Source: Cellulomonas sp. Root930 (GTDB taxonomy: Bacteria; Actinomycetota; Actinomycetes; Actinomycetales; Cellulomonadaceae). From it: a DNA stretch of 64,000 nt. Location: the NCBI GenBank assembly GCA_001429255.1, contig LMJI01000002.1:170808-234807 (forward strand), in the 5' to 3' direction. How positions within the stretch are numbered: position 1 is the first letter of the stretch; each line of letters begins with the position of its first letter. Below, piece after piece: positions 1 to 7,454 of the stretch. Position numbers and translations under genes: made by a program. The notes under the pieces are model-generated. The model ran no database searches and was not told where the DNA came from. It worked only from the letters and a program-made list of their open reading frames with translations.

Positions 1-2
1 CC

Positions 3-212
3 CTAACAGCTGCCGCGCTCGACGAGCGACCGGACTGGCTCGACCGACTCGGACCTGAGCCGAAGGACGCCAGTGCGCGAGCGGCGTGGCTCGCCGAGAT
101 CACCGCCACGGTCGCCCACCTCGACCAGCAACAACCAGAGGTGCCGCACCGACCGTCGAGCGCACCGAACGGGGCAGCAGTTGCCGCGTACCGGCAGCGA
201 GTGTCGATCTGA
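3..212 (+). CDS. C-terminal fragment of a probable MobF/TraA-type relaxase (5' truncated by window edge)
   Basis: An open frame enters from the left edge and stops with TGA at 210-212. Its roughly 69 residues contain DERPDWLDRLGPEP, then RAAWLAEI and a terminal VAAYRQRV. This pattern of rPxWL..LG..P, R..W and vA.yR is what I know from the extreme C-termini of actinobacterial TrwC/TraA-like conjugative relaxases; that assignment is recall, not a search. The stop overlaps the next start (TGATG), which implies translational coupling. A relaxase here fits the type IV secretion genes at 9-17 kb, although those lie on the other strand. No catalytic residues are visible, so only family resemblance supports the call. 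Confidence 0.45.
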   Translation, partial: LTAAALDERPDWLDRLGPEPKDASARAAWLAEITATVAHLDQQQPEVPHRPSSAPNGAAVAAYRQRVSI

Positions 213-607
213 TGACGCGTTCTCGTCGAAGGCCCGCCGCCGCACAGCAGGCGTTCTTCCCCAAGCGTGTCCTCGGGGCGCCGATCGGTCCACCAACCCC
301 GATCGTCTGGTCGGCATTTAGCGAGGCCGACCAGGAGCTGCTGCTCGAAGACCTCGACCACTGGGTGACGTGGCTCGTCGAGCGTTACCGACTCGATCAC
401 CGCGTCGTACCCCCATGCTGGAGACTCCACTCCGACCTCATCGAAGAGCTGTCCGCATTGCAGCTCGCCTGGCAGGGCGCCTTCTCCACGAGCGCTGTCG
501 CTGATGCGCCCCTGAACTGGCACGAACGATTCGCCGTTGCACGTCTCCGAATCGGAGATTGGGTATCCCGGGCCGGGTGTCGCCCGGACGCGCACCGTGA
601 TATCTAG
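212..607 (+). CDS. DUF4913-like small conjugation-associated protein
   Basis: This 131-residue protein starts at ATG 212, overlapping the preceding stop by one base. A longer frame opens at 86, but its extra N-terminus is Arg/Pro-rich shadow sequence inside the upstream gene, so the coupled start was chosen. The core, with WVTWLVERYRLDH, CWRLHSDLIEELSALQLAW and LNWHERF, resembles the Trp/His-rich DUF4913 domain found on actinobacterial plasmids and integrative elements beside relaxase and VirD4 genes. No enzymatic motif is seen. A role in mobilisation is inferred from its coupling to the probable relaxase. Confidence 0.55.
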   Translation: MTRSRRRPAAAQQAFFPKRVLGAPIGPPTPIVWSAFSEADQELLLEDLDHWVTWLVERYRLDHRVVPPCWRLHSDLIEELSALQLAWQGAFSTSAVADAPLNWHERFAVARLRIGDWVSRAGCRPDAHRDI

Positions 608-980
608 CGACCTCGACAGACGAAGCCGTCCCGCCGGTCGACCCACGCGGAACACGCGTTTCCGGGGCACTTCTCGCGCTTTGTAGAAACGGCCTGTCGT
701 CGCTCCGCTCTCAAGTACTTTGAGCAATTGTCGAGATGCAAGATAGTTTGAGAGTCAGGCCCGGATACTTTGAGTACCACCACGTTGGTCCTCGCCCGTA
801 GCCGATAACTGGTCGCTCGCACCCAAGTAGCGGCGCCGCGGTGCCGTGGCGCGGGAAGTGGGCCCAGCTCCGGGCGCACGGTTACCGCTCCGGGTGAGCG
901 GATCTCGCGGACGTCGATCGCGGGCGCTCCGCCTCATCGGTGCCTTGGCTCGACGGGCAGCCGCTCCGCATACTCACCTC
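608..980. other. Intergenic region holding the left end of the transposon-like element
   Basis: I see no convincing gene here. The motif ACTTTGAG occurs at 717-724, just outside the element, and ACTTTGA again at 767-773, inside it. The terminal repeat TGTCGAGATGCA lies at 729-740 and is preceded by the 5-bp target-duplication candidate GCAAT (724-728). The minus-strand open frames over 604-937 are Arg-rich and lack protein-like composition. Confidence 0.6.
729..740 (+). repeat. Left terminal inverted repeat of the cassette
   Basis: TGTCGAGATGCA. The following sequence (AGATAGTTTG, then GGCCCGGATA about 18 bases on) is shared with the second left end at 4722, so about 45 bp of end sequence is conserved between the two copies. 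Confidence 0.75.
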
Positions 981-1256
981 ATGGATGCACCACCACCAAG
1001 ATGTCCTCGCCCCATGCTCGCCCGGGACGCGCACGCGCTCATCGGACTCCTGGCGATCATTGAGGGCGAGGCGATGGCATCTCAGCTCGACTCGCATTTC
1101 ATGGAGCACGTCGCGCGACGGTTTACCTCCGCAGGGCTGACACCCGACGGCGCCGGTGACCGTGAGTTGCGGCAGGCACTGAACGACCTGAACCATCGAC
1201 TGCGGTACGCACTAGGCGAGTACGACGACCCGCCGCAACCGATGCCCGTGCCCTAA
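981..1256 (+). CDS. Hypothetical protein, 91 aa (element cargo)
   Basis: I do not recognise this protein. It starts at ATG 981; an upstream in-frame start at 846 would add a basic tract overlapping the transposon left-end region and was rejected. After a Pro-rich start, the sequence is helical: ARDAHALIGLLAIIEGEAM, then a helix through DRELRQALNDLNHRLRYALGEY. It is acidic and probably cytosolic, with no membrane segment or catalytic motif. It is the first of four same-strand genes inside the TIR-bounded cassette. Confidence 0.5.
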   Translation: MDAPPPRCPRPMLARDAHALIGLLAIIEGEAMASQLDSHFMEHVARRFTSAGLTPDGAGDRELRQALNDLNHRLRYALGEYDDPPQPMPVP

Positions 1257-1647
1257 GCGTTCGCTGCTCCGAGCCGGTCGGGTCCCGTCGCGACCTGTCA
1301 CACGCAAGCCTGCAGGCGCCGTGACCGAGTTAGGTCAAGAGCCACGTGAGGACGGACACGGCCGACCAGCACGGCGGCGCGAATTCAGCGCGCCCAAGTT
1401 CTCTTCCATCGTCGTTGGTGACGGGCGCGCCGGCCACGCGTGACGAAGACCTGGGGCAGCGTCAGTGGACTCGGCACCTCGGAAATCCTTGACCGGCATC
1501 TCTTCACCTGACCGCCCTCCCAACAAGTACTGCAGCTAGGCTCTCCCTCGTCCGGGCTTAAGCCCCTCCTGGCGCCGCGCAGATGAGGCGGGCCCCGGTG
1601 CGGACTGGGTATGAGCCCGGCGCGTGCCCCTCGCATGAGGTGCCGCC
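1257..1647. other. Non-coding stretch inside the cassette
   Basis: I see no supportable gene. The minus-strand frames (1335-1526, 1385-1681) are Arg/Ser/Pro-rich with no ribosome-binding site and look like shadows. Confidence 0.45.
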
Positions 1648-1851
1648 ATGGCCTGCGAAAAGCGCCCGTTCCCGACCCCAATTACTGCTGCACGAGCGCT
1701 GAGGGCGATCCGCCGCCGATACGCGTCCACCAGTCGGCGACTGCCGGTCACCATTCACCCCTGCGTGGAGTGCCAATGCTGGCACCTGACCTCTAGGCGC
1801 CGCAGCGGGCAAGCTCGGTGGTGGGACGCGATCGTCGACGCGCACGGGTGA
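1648..1851 (+). CDS. Small Cys-containing protein, 67 aa (element cargo)
   Basis: ATG 1648 is preceded by GAGGTG at a good ribosome-binding distance. The sequence opens MACEKRPFPTPITAARALRAI and ends with the cluster HPCVECQCWHLTSR. A C-x2-C plus W-H-L-T-S ending is a pattern I associate with very small proteins on actinobacterial plasmids and phages that probably bind a metal through the Cys/His cluster. A DNA- or RNA-binding adaptor role is possible but unproven. It lies in the middle of the TIR-bounded cassette, on the same strand as the other cargo genes. Confidence 0.6.
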   Translation: MACEKRPFPTPITAARALRAIRRRYASTSRRLPVTIHPCVECQCWHLTSRRRSGQARWWDAIVDAHG

Positions 1852-1898
1852 CCAACACGTTAGCCGCGGATCACTCTCCTGATACGCATCGAAGGTTG

Positions 1899-1942
1899 GC
1901 CAGGCCTTGCTCGCAAGGGCAAGGGCACGGGCAAGGCCTGGC
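1899..1942. repeat. 12-bp perfect inverted repeat (hairpin)
   Basis: GCCAGGCCTTGC (1899-1910) pairs exactly with GCAAGGCCTGGC (1931-1942) across a 20-base spacer. It lies just after the 67-aa gene, so it could end that transcript. No T-run follows, so terminator function is uncertain. Confidence 0.55.
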
Positions 1943-1950
1943 TCGCCGCC

Positions 1951-1986
1951 GCCTCGGCCTCGGCCTCGGCCTCGGCCTCGGCCTCT
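1951..1986. repeat. Hexanucleotide microsatellite (GCCTCG)x5 plus one variant unit
   Basis: Five exact GCCTCG units run from 1951 to 1980, then GCCTCT. The array is about 80 bp upstream of the start of the 236-aa gene, and its length could vary by slippage. Confidence 0.8.
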
Positions 1987-2063
1987 CGAGGGTGTCGCGT
2001 GCGGCGATCGGTGTCGGAGTGTCCGGCTAGGGTCCGGCTAGAGGACCCAACAGGAGGAACCCG

Positions 2064-2774
2064 ATGTCGTCGGACGCATACCCGTATCCGGTCGCTGTCT
2101 CTCAGCTCGGTGAGCGGGACTCCCGCGAGGCGCAGAACACGCGGGCAGTCCGGTGGCTCCTTGATCAGCCGGGCGGCCCTGTCGCAGTGGTAACGCCCCG
2201 CCGGACTTTCGAGGGCCAGAGCCTCAAGCGTCTCGTCGATCTCCCGGGGACGGCCCACCTGACGTGGCGCGGCCTCTTCGCCTCGTCGCTCGCTGGCCAT
2301 CGCGTCCTGTATGCGTGGCCCGACCGAGAGCACCTCAACGAGCTGTGGGGTGTTGAAGCCGACGCGCTCGTGGTCGTCGAGTGGGGTGCGGCTGAGACGA
2401 CGTCGTGGATCGAAGACGCCAACCCCTCACGGCTACTGCCGAGTGCGACGGTTCCGCCGTCGACGGAGGCACCGGGCCTGCCTGCACTCACGCCGCTGGC
2501 GAACGGGGTTGGCGAGATCCTCGAGTCGATCGCGGAGTGGGCGGCGGGGTACGACACGGGCCTGAAGTGGAACGAGGAAGACAAGCTGAAGGCCGACATG
2601 ATGAACCGGCCCGAGCGGTGGGCTCCGGTCACCGTCGAGCAAGTCCGGGCCAAGTGCCGTGAGCTGAGGATGCGACCGGACGACATCGAGACGATCGTCG
2701 GCTTCGTCGAGCGCAGGAAGCAGGGCCACCGGTTCCGGGTGACAAGCACCTACCGCGACTTCCACTTCAACTGA
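2064..2774 (+). CDS. Hypothetical protein, 236 aa (element cargo)
   Basis: A strong ribosome-binding site (AGGAGG) sits 8 bases before ATG 2064, so the start is firm. I do not recognise the family. The N-terminal half (to about residue 120) contains a beta/alpha pattern with PVAVVTPRRTF, HRVLYAWPD and ADALVVVEWG. The C-terminal half is helical and charged (DPR-like: WNEEDKLKADMMNRPERW, then EQVRAKCRELRMRPDDIETIV). No transmembrane segment or nuclease motif is evident. It is the largest cargo gene of the cassette, and an accessory or defence role can only be guessed from location. Confidence 0.65.
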   Translation: MSSDAYPYPVAVSQLGERDSREAQNTRAVRWLLDQPGGPVAVVTPRRTFEGQSLKRLVDLPGTAHLTWRGLFASSLAGHRVLYAWPDREHLNELWGVEADALVVVEWGAAETTSWIEDANPSRLLPSATVPPSTEAPGLPALTPLANGVGEILESIAEWAAGYDTGLKWNEEDKLKADMMNRPERWAPVTVEQVRAKCRELRMRPDDIETIVGFVERRKQGHRFRVTSTYRDFHFN

Positions 2775-2942
2775 TCGATCTGATCCCGGGATCACGCACA
2801 GTACAGCGGCATGTCCGCGCAGTCCCGGCCGCTCGTCGACAGCCGCCGCCCGCTGATGATTCCAGAAGTGCATCGTCGGCCACCCGGTGGCCGCGGCCGG
2901 AGCAACTAGGTCGGCGAGTCGGACTGCACGAAGGAGAGATGG

Positions 2943-3476
2943 ATGGGCTGGGGAGCGTCGGTGTTTCCACTGTCCTTCTTTGACACCGTCGAGAGCTGGG
3001 CCTGGCTCACGGGAGTCGTGGTCGGTCCGACGCCCGCGGTCCCACCAGCCGGGCGCCCACCGCCGACGGTGCGTCACGTTCTTCGTGTTCTCCGTGACGT
3101 GGGCTGCCAGGGCGATGCGTGGTTCACCCTCGACGAGGGTGAGTCGTCCGCGGTGATCGAGGCCGAATCGGCTGACGAACCACGACCGGAGGTCGACATG
3201 GGTGGCGTGTCTCTCCACCTGCTCGGCGCCAAGGTTCCCGAGGGCACTCCGGCGGAGATCCGCGCCGCATACGAACGACCGTTGCCCGCCGACGGGCTTG
3301 TCGAGGCCATTTCCTTCTCCAAGCCGTACCCGCACGCCGTCCTGCGAGCGGCGTGGGCGATGTCCGCCGTGTGGGGGCAGGTCGTTGCCATGGAGGACTC
3401 CGGGTGCGAGTCGGTCGTCGTGAGCCCCAGCGAGACGCTGGAGAGCATCTGCGCACGCACCCCGTGGGCGCCATGA
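2943..3476 (+). CDS. Hypothetical protein, 177 aa (element cargo)
   Basis: ATG 2943 follows GAAGGAGAG at a proper distance. The protein is not recognised. It has a Trp-rich N-terminus (MGWGASVFPLSFFDTVESW), a Pro-rich linker near residue 35 and a C-terminal alpha/beta half (VSLHLLGAKVPEG, LVEAISFSKPYPHAVLRAAW). It may be soluble. It is the last gene before the right terminal repeat of the cassette; small hairpins (3481-3497, 3514-3533) between its stop and the repeat may end its transcript. Confidence 0.6.
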   Translation: MGWGASVFPLSFFDTVESWAWLTGVVVGPTPAVPPAGRPPPTVRHVLRVLRDVGCQGDAWFTLDEGESSAVIEAESADEPRPEVDMGGVSLHLLGAKVPEGTPAEIRAAYERPLPADGLVEAISFSKPYPHAVLRAAWAMSAVWGQVVAMEDSGCESVVVSPSETLESICARTPWAP

Positions 3477-3586
3477 ACGGACCCTTGAACGAAGGGTGGA
3501 CACGATGCGGCTCCGGACTTTGACCAGAGTCCGTGCGGCAGGGATGCGTGGCCCAAGTACAGCGCTCAGCGTCGATCAACCTGTCG

Positions 3587-3598
3587 TGCATCTCGACA
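3587..3598 (-). repeat. Right terminal inverted repeat of the cassette
   Basis: TGCATCTCGACA, the exact reverse complement of 729-740, followed by GCAAT (3599-3603), which matches 724-728. The adjoining inner sequence (AGCGCTCAGC, GATCAAC) is shared with the second right end ending at 4710. Confidence 0.75.
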
Positions 3599-3678
3599 GC
3601 AATCGAGCCTCCCTAGTTGAACTACCCGGAGTGTCCTACTTGCCCCCCTGGCCTCGCAGCGTGTCCTAGAGTCGCCTC

Positions 3679-4257
3679 GTGCCGGTGGGCGAGTGTGAGC
3701 GGACCTTCGCCGCTGCGGCGGCCCACGACGGCGTGGTGCTCGCCCGAGCACGAGTGCCATGGCTGAACCAACGCGGCCACCTCGGCCTGCCGGCCGAGGC
3801 AGAGGGCGTGCTAGACGTGCTCGAGCGCATCTTCGTCGCGCTGGGTGGGAACCGGGACGAGCAGGCCACGAAGCGTCTGACGGCCTTACCCGGGGACTTC
3901 GTGCACGCCCCATCGGGGACGTTCATCGAGATCGACGAGCATCAACACTTCACGAGCCACCGACTCCGGACGTTGGAGCTCTACCCCCCGGATGTTGCGC
4001 TTGGGTTCGATCTGGCGACCTACGTCGACCTGTGCCGGCAGTGGAGCGGGCGTTCTGACAGGTACCGCATGAGCAAGGCTGCGCGCGGCTTTGGAGAGGG
4101 CGGGCGCCAACGGCAGCGTGCCTATCACGACGCGCTTCGTGACCTCGTGACGCCGGCGATTGGTTTACCCCCGATCATCCGCGCGGCGGCCGCAGACGGC
4201 GACGGAGCGAGCGCCTATGCCGGTGTGCGAGGCCGCGTCGTCCGGTGCCTTGAGTGA
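3679..4257 (+). CDS. Hypothetical PD-(D/E)XK-like protein, 192 aa
   Basis: It starts at GTG 3679, with no clear ribosome-binding site, so the start is uncertain. The most informative segment is FIEIDEHQHFTSHRLRTL (about residues 80-97). An acidic residue on a strand followed by E-x-D-E-x-Q-H-F and a downstream conserved R..TL..Y looks like the core of a restriction-endonuclease-like fold seen in some actinobacterial orphan proteins, but this is pattern judgement only. The C-terminal third is helical and basic. It lies between two transposon right ends, outside the TSD-flanked cassette. Confidence 0.5.
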   Translation: MPVGECERTFAAAAAHDGVVLARARVPWLNQRGHLGLPAEAEGVLDVLERIFVALGGNRDEQATKRLTALPGDFVHAPSGTFIEIDEHQHFTSHRLRTLELYPPDVALGFDLATYVDLCRQWSGRSDRYRMSKAARGFGEGGRQRQRAYHDALRDLVTPAIGLPPIIRAAAADGDGASAYAGVRGRVVRCLE

Positions 4258-4339
4258 GGCGACTGGCCAAACCCGAAGCTCTTAGGCCGGTGGCGGCAGC
4301 AAGGCATCCACGCAGCTCTGACTGAGTGCGCGTCGTCGC

Positions 4340-4465
4340 TCACCGGACTGTCGGAGGCTCCTCCGGTGCGGTGTTCGCTGCCTCAAGAGCGTCGAGGATC
4401 AGGTCCATGTCGTCGTCGTCCTCAGCGCCATACACGTTGAGGTCGCTCTGGTCGTATCGGCCCAT
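4340..4465 (-). CDS. Possible small acidic protein, 41 aa
   Basis: On the minus strand, ATG at 4463-4465 opens a 41-codon frame with a run of four Asp (AEDDDDMDLILDALEAA) and stops at 4340-4342. An upstream minus-strand frame ending 10 bases earlier (through about 4476) contains the protein-like segment TLKRIAKASVIAGQADIVDH. There is no clear ribosome-binding site. It could be a small acidic accessory protein or chance; the rest of 4258-4921 shows only transposon-end repeats. Confidence 0.3.
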   Translation of the reverse strand: MGRYDQSDLNVYGAEDDDDMDLILDALEAANTAPEEPPTVR

Positions 4466-4627
4466 GCCCAGCACGCTACTGGCGATGGTCGACGATGTCG
4501 GCCTGCCCGGCAATGACACTCGCCTTCGCGATGCGCTTGAGGGTGTGCTGCACGGCTAGGTGACGCGTTGACCGCAGCGGTTCCGTGAGCCGAGCACCCG
4601 CGCAGGTGCAGCAACTGGCCGGTTTCA

Positions 4628-4671
4628 TACTTTGACCGAATCGACCGCTGAGTGTGCCGCCGGTCAAAGTA
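4628..4671. repeat. 11-bp inverted repeat around ACTTTGACC motifs
   Basis: TACTTTGACCG (4628-4638) and CGGTCAAAGTA (4661-4671) are perfect reverse complements. Related ACTTTGA motifs lie near the first element's ends (717, 767, 3517). Repeated short motifs inside transposon ends are normally transposase-binding sites, so this may be part of the right-end binding array. Confidence 0.6.
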
Positions 4672-4698
4672 GGGCGCTCAGCACCGGTCAATCTGTCG

Positions 4699-4733
4699 TG
4701 CATCTCGACATCTTCATCGCGTGTCGAGATGCA
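4699..4733. mobile_element. Second right end and left end, 11 bp apart
   Basis: TGCATCTCGACA (4699-4710) and TGTCGAGATGCA (4722-4733) are the same 12-mers as the cassette ends, here in right-end then left-end order with an 11-bp spacer. Their inner flanks match the corresponding ends of the first cassette, so they are homologous ends, not chance 12-mers. Neither has its partner with a matching 5-bp duplication in the window. They indicate further copies or remnants of the same transposon family, one extending left from 4710 and one right from 4722 toward the nuclease gene. Confidence 0.6.
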
Positions 4734-4921
4734 AAATGGTTTGTCTAAGCGGCCCGGATAGTCTTGCTGCCCGAATTGTCCAGGTTTCGGCGCGAGCTAC
4801 CAAGATCTCGGCACGGGGTGATCGGGCGTGCTCGGCGCTCACGGGACGGCGACGAGCAGCGCACGTTCGCTGGCCCGCGGATCGGACGCTTCAGCGAGGT
4901 CACACGTTCTACAGTGCGGCC

Positions 4922-5887
4922 ATGACCAACAGCGCCGTCGGCCGCCTCGAACGTGTCCCGTTGCGCGACGTCTGGCCCCACGAGGCCCATGCGCTGACCC
5001 CCTGGCTTCTGGCGAACGCGGACGTCCTGGCGGACGTTCTGGGGATGGACCTCGAACTGAGCGCTGCTGAGCATCCGGTTGGACAGTTCAGCCTCGACCT
5101 GGTCGGCGTCGTGCGTGGCACGGACGAGGTCGTCATCGTGGAGAACCAGCTCGAGCCGTCCGACCACACCCACCTCGGCCAGATCCTCACCTACGCCGGC
5201 GGGACGGACGCGAGCCACATCGTCTGGGTCGCTCCCAGGTTCCGAGACGAGCATCGCGCTGCTCTGGAGTGGTTGAACGCCCGCACCGACACCCAGACGC
5301 GGTTCTTCGCCGTCCAGATCGATGCGGTGCGCATTGGGACGTCCCTCCCCGCACCCCTGATGGAACTAGTCGTGCGCCCCAACGACTGGGAGAAGACCGT
5401 CAAGGCATCCACCGCACCTGCTCGGACGCGCAAATGGGCTCGGCTCGACGTGCTGGATGCCCTCACTGAAGCTGACGGAGCACTTCTGGCCGAATCCGTC
5501 GAGTCGATGCTCGACGGACACCTAGCCCTCGGGCCCGCTGCGAGCCTTTACTGGGGCGAAGGTGCTTCCCCATCCGTCACCGCTGTGTATCAGGGTGCGA
5601 ACGTGCGAGTTCAGCCGTGGACGATCTGGATCAGGGGCGGGCGGGCGGCCGTGTCGATCAACTACGAGTACATGGCGAAGGAGGGCGGGCCGTCGAGCGA
5701 CGCGCTCGAGCGCGTCGTAGCTGCGCTCGCGGTCTTGCCCGGTGTCGCGCAGGCAAGCCAGGGCGTCGCCGACGCGGGTTGGAAGAAGCGTCCGGCCGTC
5801 GCCCTCGCTCCGCTGCTTTCGTTCCCCACGGCATTGTTAACCTGGGCGGCCACGTTCGAAGCGTTCTACCGAGACATTTCCGCGTGA
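4922..5887 (+). CDS. DUF4268-type PD-(D/E)XK nuclease-like protein, 321 aa
   Basis: ATG 4922 begins MTNSAVGRLERVPLRDVW; the longer frame from 4721 starts inside the transposon-end repeat and was rejected. Residues about 45-110 hold the signature FSLDLVGVV, VVIVENQLEPSDHTHLGQIL, TYAGG, VWVAP and FRDEHRAALEWLN. This is typical of the nuclease domain preceding DUF4268, where D and E-x-Q stand in for the usual D-ExK. The C-terminal half (about 200-321) is a less conserved alpha/beta domain. Such proteins occur alone or in defence islands; they are probably nucleases but poorly characterised. It lies 190 bp inside a transposon left end. Confidence 0.65.
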   Translation: MTNSAVGRLERVPLRDVWPHEAHALTPWLLANADVLADVLGMDLELSAAEHPVGQFSLDLVGVVRGTDEVVIVENQLEPSDHTHLGQILTYAGGTDASHIVWVAPRFRDEHRAALEWLNARTDTQTRFFAVQIDAVRIGTSLPAPLMELVVRPNDWEKTVKASTAPARTRKWARLDVLDALTEADGALLAESVESMLDGHLALGPAASLYWGEGASPSVTAVYQGANVRVQPWTIWIRGGRAAVSINYEYMAKEGGPSSDALERVVAALAVLPGVAQASQGVADAGWKKRPAVALAPLLSFPTALLTWAATFEAFYRDISA

Positions 5888-5968
5888 CTCGACCGCCGTT
5901 CGCGCAACTCGCACTCCCTGGAGCGGCGTCTCGACGGTGTAGATGCTCGCCACTGTACCCACGCTCAT

Positions 5969-5997
5969 TTGACGAGCGATATCCTTCACTATATGAG
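5969..5997 (+). promoter_or_regulatory. Sigma-70-type promoter candidate
   Basis: TTGACG (5969-5974), a 17-base spacer and TATGAG (5992-5997) match an actinobacterial housekeeping promoter. It lies 87 bases upstream of GTG 6084, in an unusually AT-rich patch. Confidence 0.45.
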
Positions 5998-6083
5998 GTC
6001 ACACAACGGATTCAGCCCTCATCCGGACGACTTTCGCCGGTAGTCTGAGAAAGCACATCCATCGTCACACCGAGGAGCTGCTC

Positions 6084-6476
6084 GTGTTCGGATCGACCGC
6101 CCGCTACATGAAAGAACTCGCTACCCGGCTCGACATGGCGTGCCCTGTCTGGGACGCCCGGGTGATGCAGTTTGGCCCCGAAACGGCGGTCGTGGTCAAT
6201 GCCTCAGCGCACACTCGTGACGTCTACAGGCTCATCGATGGCCAGTGGGCCTACGTGACCGTCTTTACTGACGCAGACGGCGAGGGCCACCAGCTGGGGC
6301 CGATCCAGCCGATTGGGACGTCGGCGAAGGAGACCGAAAAGACAGCCCAGCGGATCGTATCGACCTCGGTTGCGGCCTACCGGAAAGCGCTCAAACTTCC
6401 CGACGATGATCCGTATATCTTCATGCGGACCGCCGCCGAGCTATACCTTCCCTTCCTGACGGCCGGTGGCCGGTGA
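6084..6476 (+). CDS. Hypothetical protein, 130 aa
   Basis: GTG 6084 follows GAGGAGCTG at ribosome-binding distance. The protein is not recognised. It contains AVVVNASAHTRDVYRLIDGQ, VTVFTDADGEGHQLGPI and a helical C-terminus ending PFLTAGGR; no catalytic motif or membrane span is seen. It is followed after 85 bases by another unknown gene on the same strand and probably shares its promoter. Confidence 0.55.
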   Translation: MFGSTARYMKELATRLDMACPVWDARVMQFGPETAVVVNASAHTRDVYRLIDGQWAYVTVFTDADGEGHQLGPIQPIGTSAKETEKTAQRIVSTSVAAYRKALKLPDDDPYIFMRTAAELYLPFLTAGGR

Positions 6477-6561
6477 TGGGCCAGCTCGACAAACGCCGGA
6501 CAGTTCGAGCCTCGGTGGTCGGAATTGCGCGGCCGACGAATCCGTGCGGAGGTCGGTACCA

Positions 6562-7299
6562 ATGAACTACGACAGTTCCGACGACTACGAGTTCCAGACA
6601 AAGTTCTTTCGCACGCTGGACAGGTTCATGACCCGCCGTCAAGCTCGCCGAGATGCGGCCGAGAATGTTGCGCCGGGAGGCTCGTTCCGCGGACAAGCGG
6701 CGCGGCCCGTCTCCCGGATCGATCCTGACCAAGGCCTCGCGTACGCCAGCGACCAAGGAGGATCGATCGAGCCCGACGAGGCTGGCCTGCCCACGCTTTC
6801 GGAGGCGGTAGTTCATGACGCTGCCCCCCGCACCCTGGTCGAATCAATCCTCGGCAGGTTGCGATGGGTCCTGTTCGACGAGGCGAGTCCGCACCTCGAA
6901 GGGCAAGGTGCCGACGTGATTGTCATCACGCTGAACAGTGAAAAGGACGCGTTGTACTTCATGCGAGACGGCCTCATCGGCGTGATGGTTGGGAGCCCCG
7001 GTGCCCTGACCGATCCCGAGGTAGTGAACGCAGTCGTGGAGAGTGAAGCCGTGGGTGCGTCGCTCTCGATCGTCGCGCATCTAGTCAAACTCTGGGACGG
7101 GATTGCGCAGGACGAGCGGTTCCCGCTACGGCTTCGGGCCGATGCCGAGACCTCCTCGCAAGCGGCGAGTTTCAAGGGAAGCTATCTGCTCGCGTTGCTC
7201 GACGACGCGGCGGCCGAGCCTCACGCAGCACCGATGCTCAAGGAATCGGCCGCGCGGCTCGGCTGGCCTCGGGATGTTCTGAACTCAGAAGAGTACTAG
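6562..7299 (+). CDS. Hypothetical protein, 245 aa
   Basis: ATG 6562 is preceded by CGGAGG and begins MNYDSSDDYEFQTKFFRTLD; an in-frame start at 6466 overlaps the previous gene and was rejected. It is acidic and soluble in appearance. Residues about 95-150 contain VDESP-free beta strands such as GADVIVITLNSEKDALYFM and IGVMVGSPGALTDPEVVNA, suggesting a small alpha/beta domain. The family is not recognised. It converges with the conjugation operon ending at 7455. Confidence 0.6.
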   Translation: MNYDSSDDYEFQTKFFRTLDRFMTRRQARRDAAENVAPGGSFRGQAARPVSRIDPDQGLAYASDQGGSIEPDEAGLPTLSEAVVHDAAPRTLVESILGRLRWVLFDEASPHLEGQGADVIVITLNSEKDALYFMRDGLIGVMVGSPGALTDPEVVNAVVESEAVGASLSIVAHLVKLWDGIAQDERFPLRLRADAETSSQAASFKGSYLLALLDDAAAEPHAAPMLKESAARLGWPRDVLNSEEY

Positions 7300-7454
7300 C
7301 CGGAAGCGCCACGAGATCAAGAGCAGTTCCGCGCACCGAGCATTTCATTGTTGCAATGACGGCATAGACCATCGGACCTGCTAAGTCGCGGGCGGGGACG
7401 GGTGGGCCGCCCCGTGCCGGACATCGCAGGTTTCTTCCCGCGCCGCGGCTCGAG

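Larger units (their letters stand above)
724..3603. mobile_element. Transposase-less transposon-like cassette with TIRs and 5-bp direct repeat
   Basis: TGTCGAGATGCA (729-740) and its exact reverse complement TGCATCTCGACA (3587-3598) bound 2,870 bp. Immediately outside, GCAAT occurs directly repeated at 724-728 and 3599-3603, the signature of a 5-bp target-site duplication. The similarity of the two ends continues inward about 11 bases with few mismatches. Ends starting TGTC with 5-bp duplications are typical of Tn5053/Tn402 (TniA) and Tn7-like elements, which suggests DDE-type transposition in trans. The interior encodes four small + strand genes (981, 1648, 2064, 2943) and no recognisable transposase, resolvase or integrase. 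The element is therefore non-autonomous or a decayed derivative. Confidence 0.7.

Noticed and set aside
86..211. N-terminal extension of the DUF4913-like gene
   Set aside because: It overlaps the coding end of the probable relaxase in another frame, and the ATG at 212 is coupled to that stop.
1951..1986. CRISPR-like array
   Set aside because: Units are 6 bp and contiguous with no spacers; no cas genes are in the window.
4326..4559. 77-aa + strand open frame
   Set aside because: Ser/Arg-rich composition, no ribosome-binding site, and the opposite strand gives a more protein-like short frame.
729..4733. Integron-like cassette array with attC sites
   Set aside because: The repeats are TIRs with a target duplication, not imperfect attC hairpins, and no integron integrase is present.
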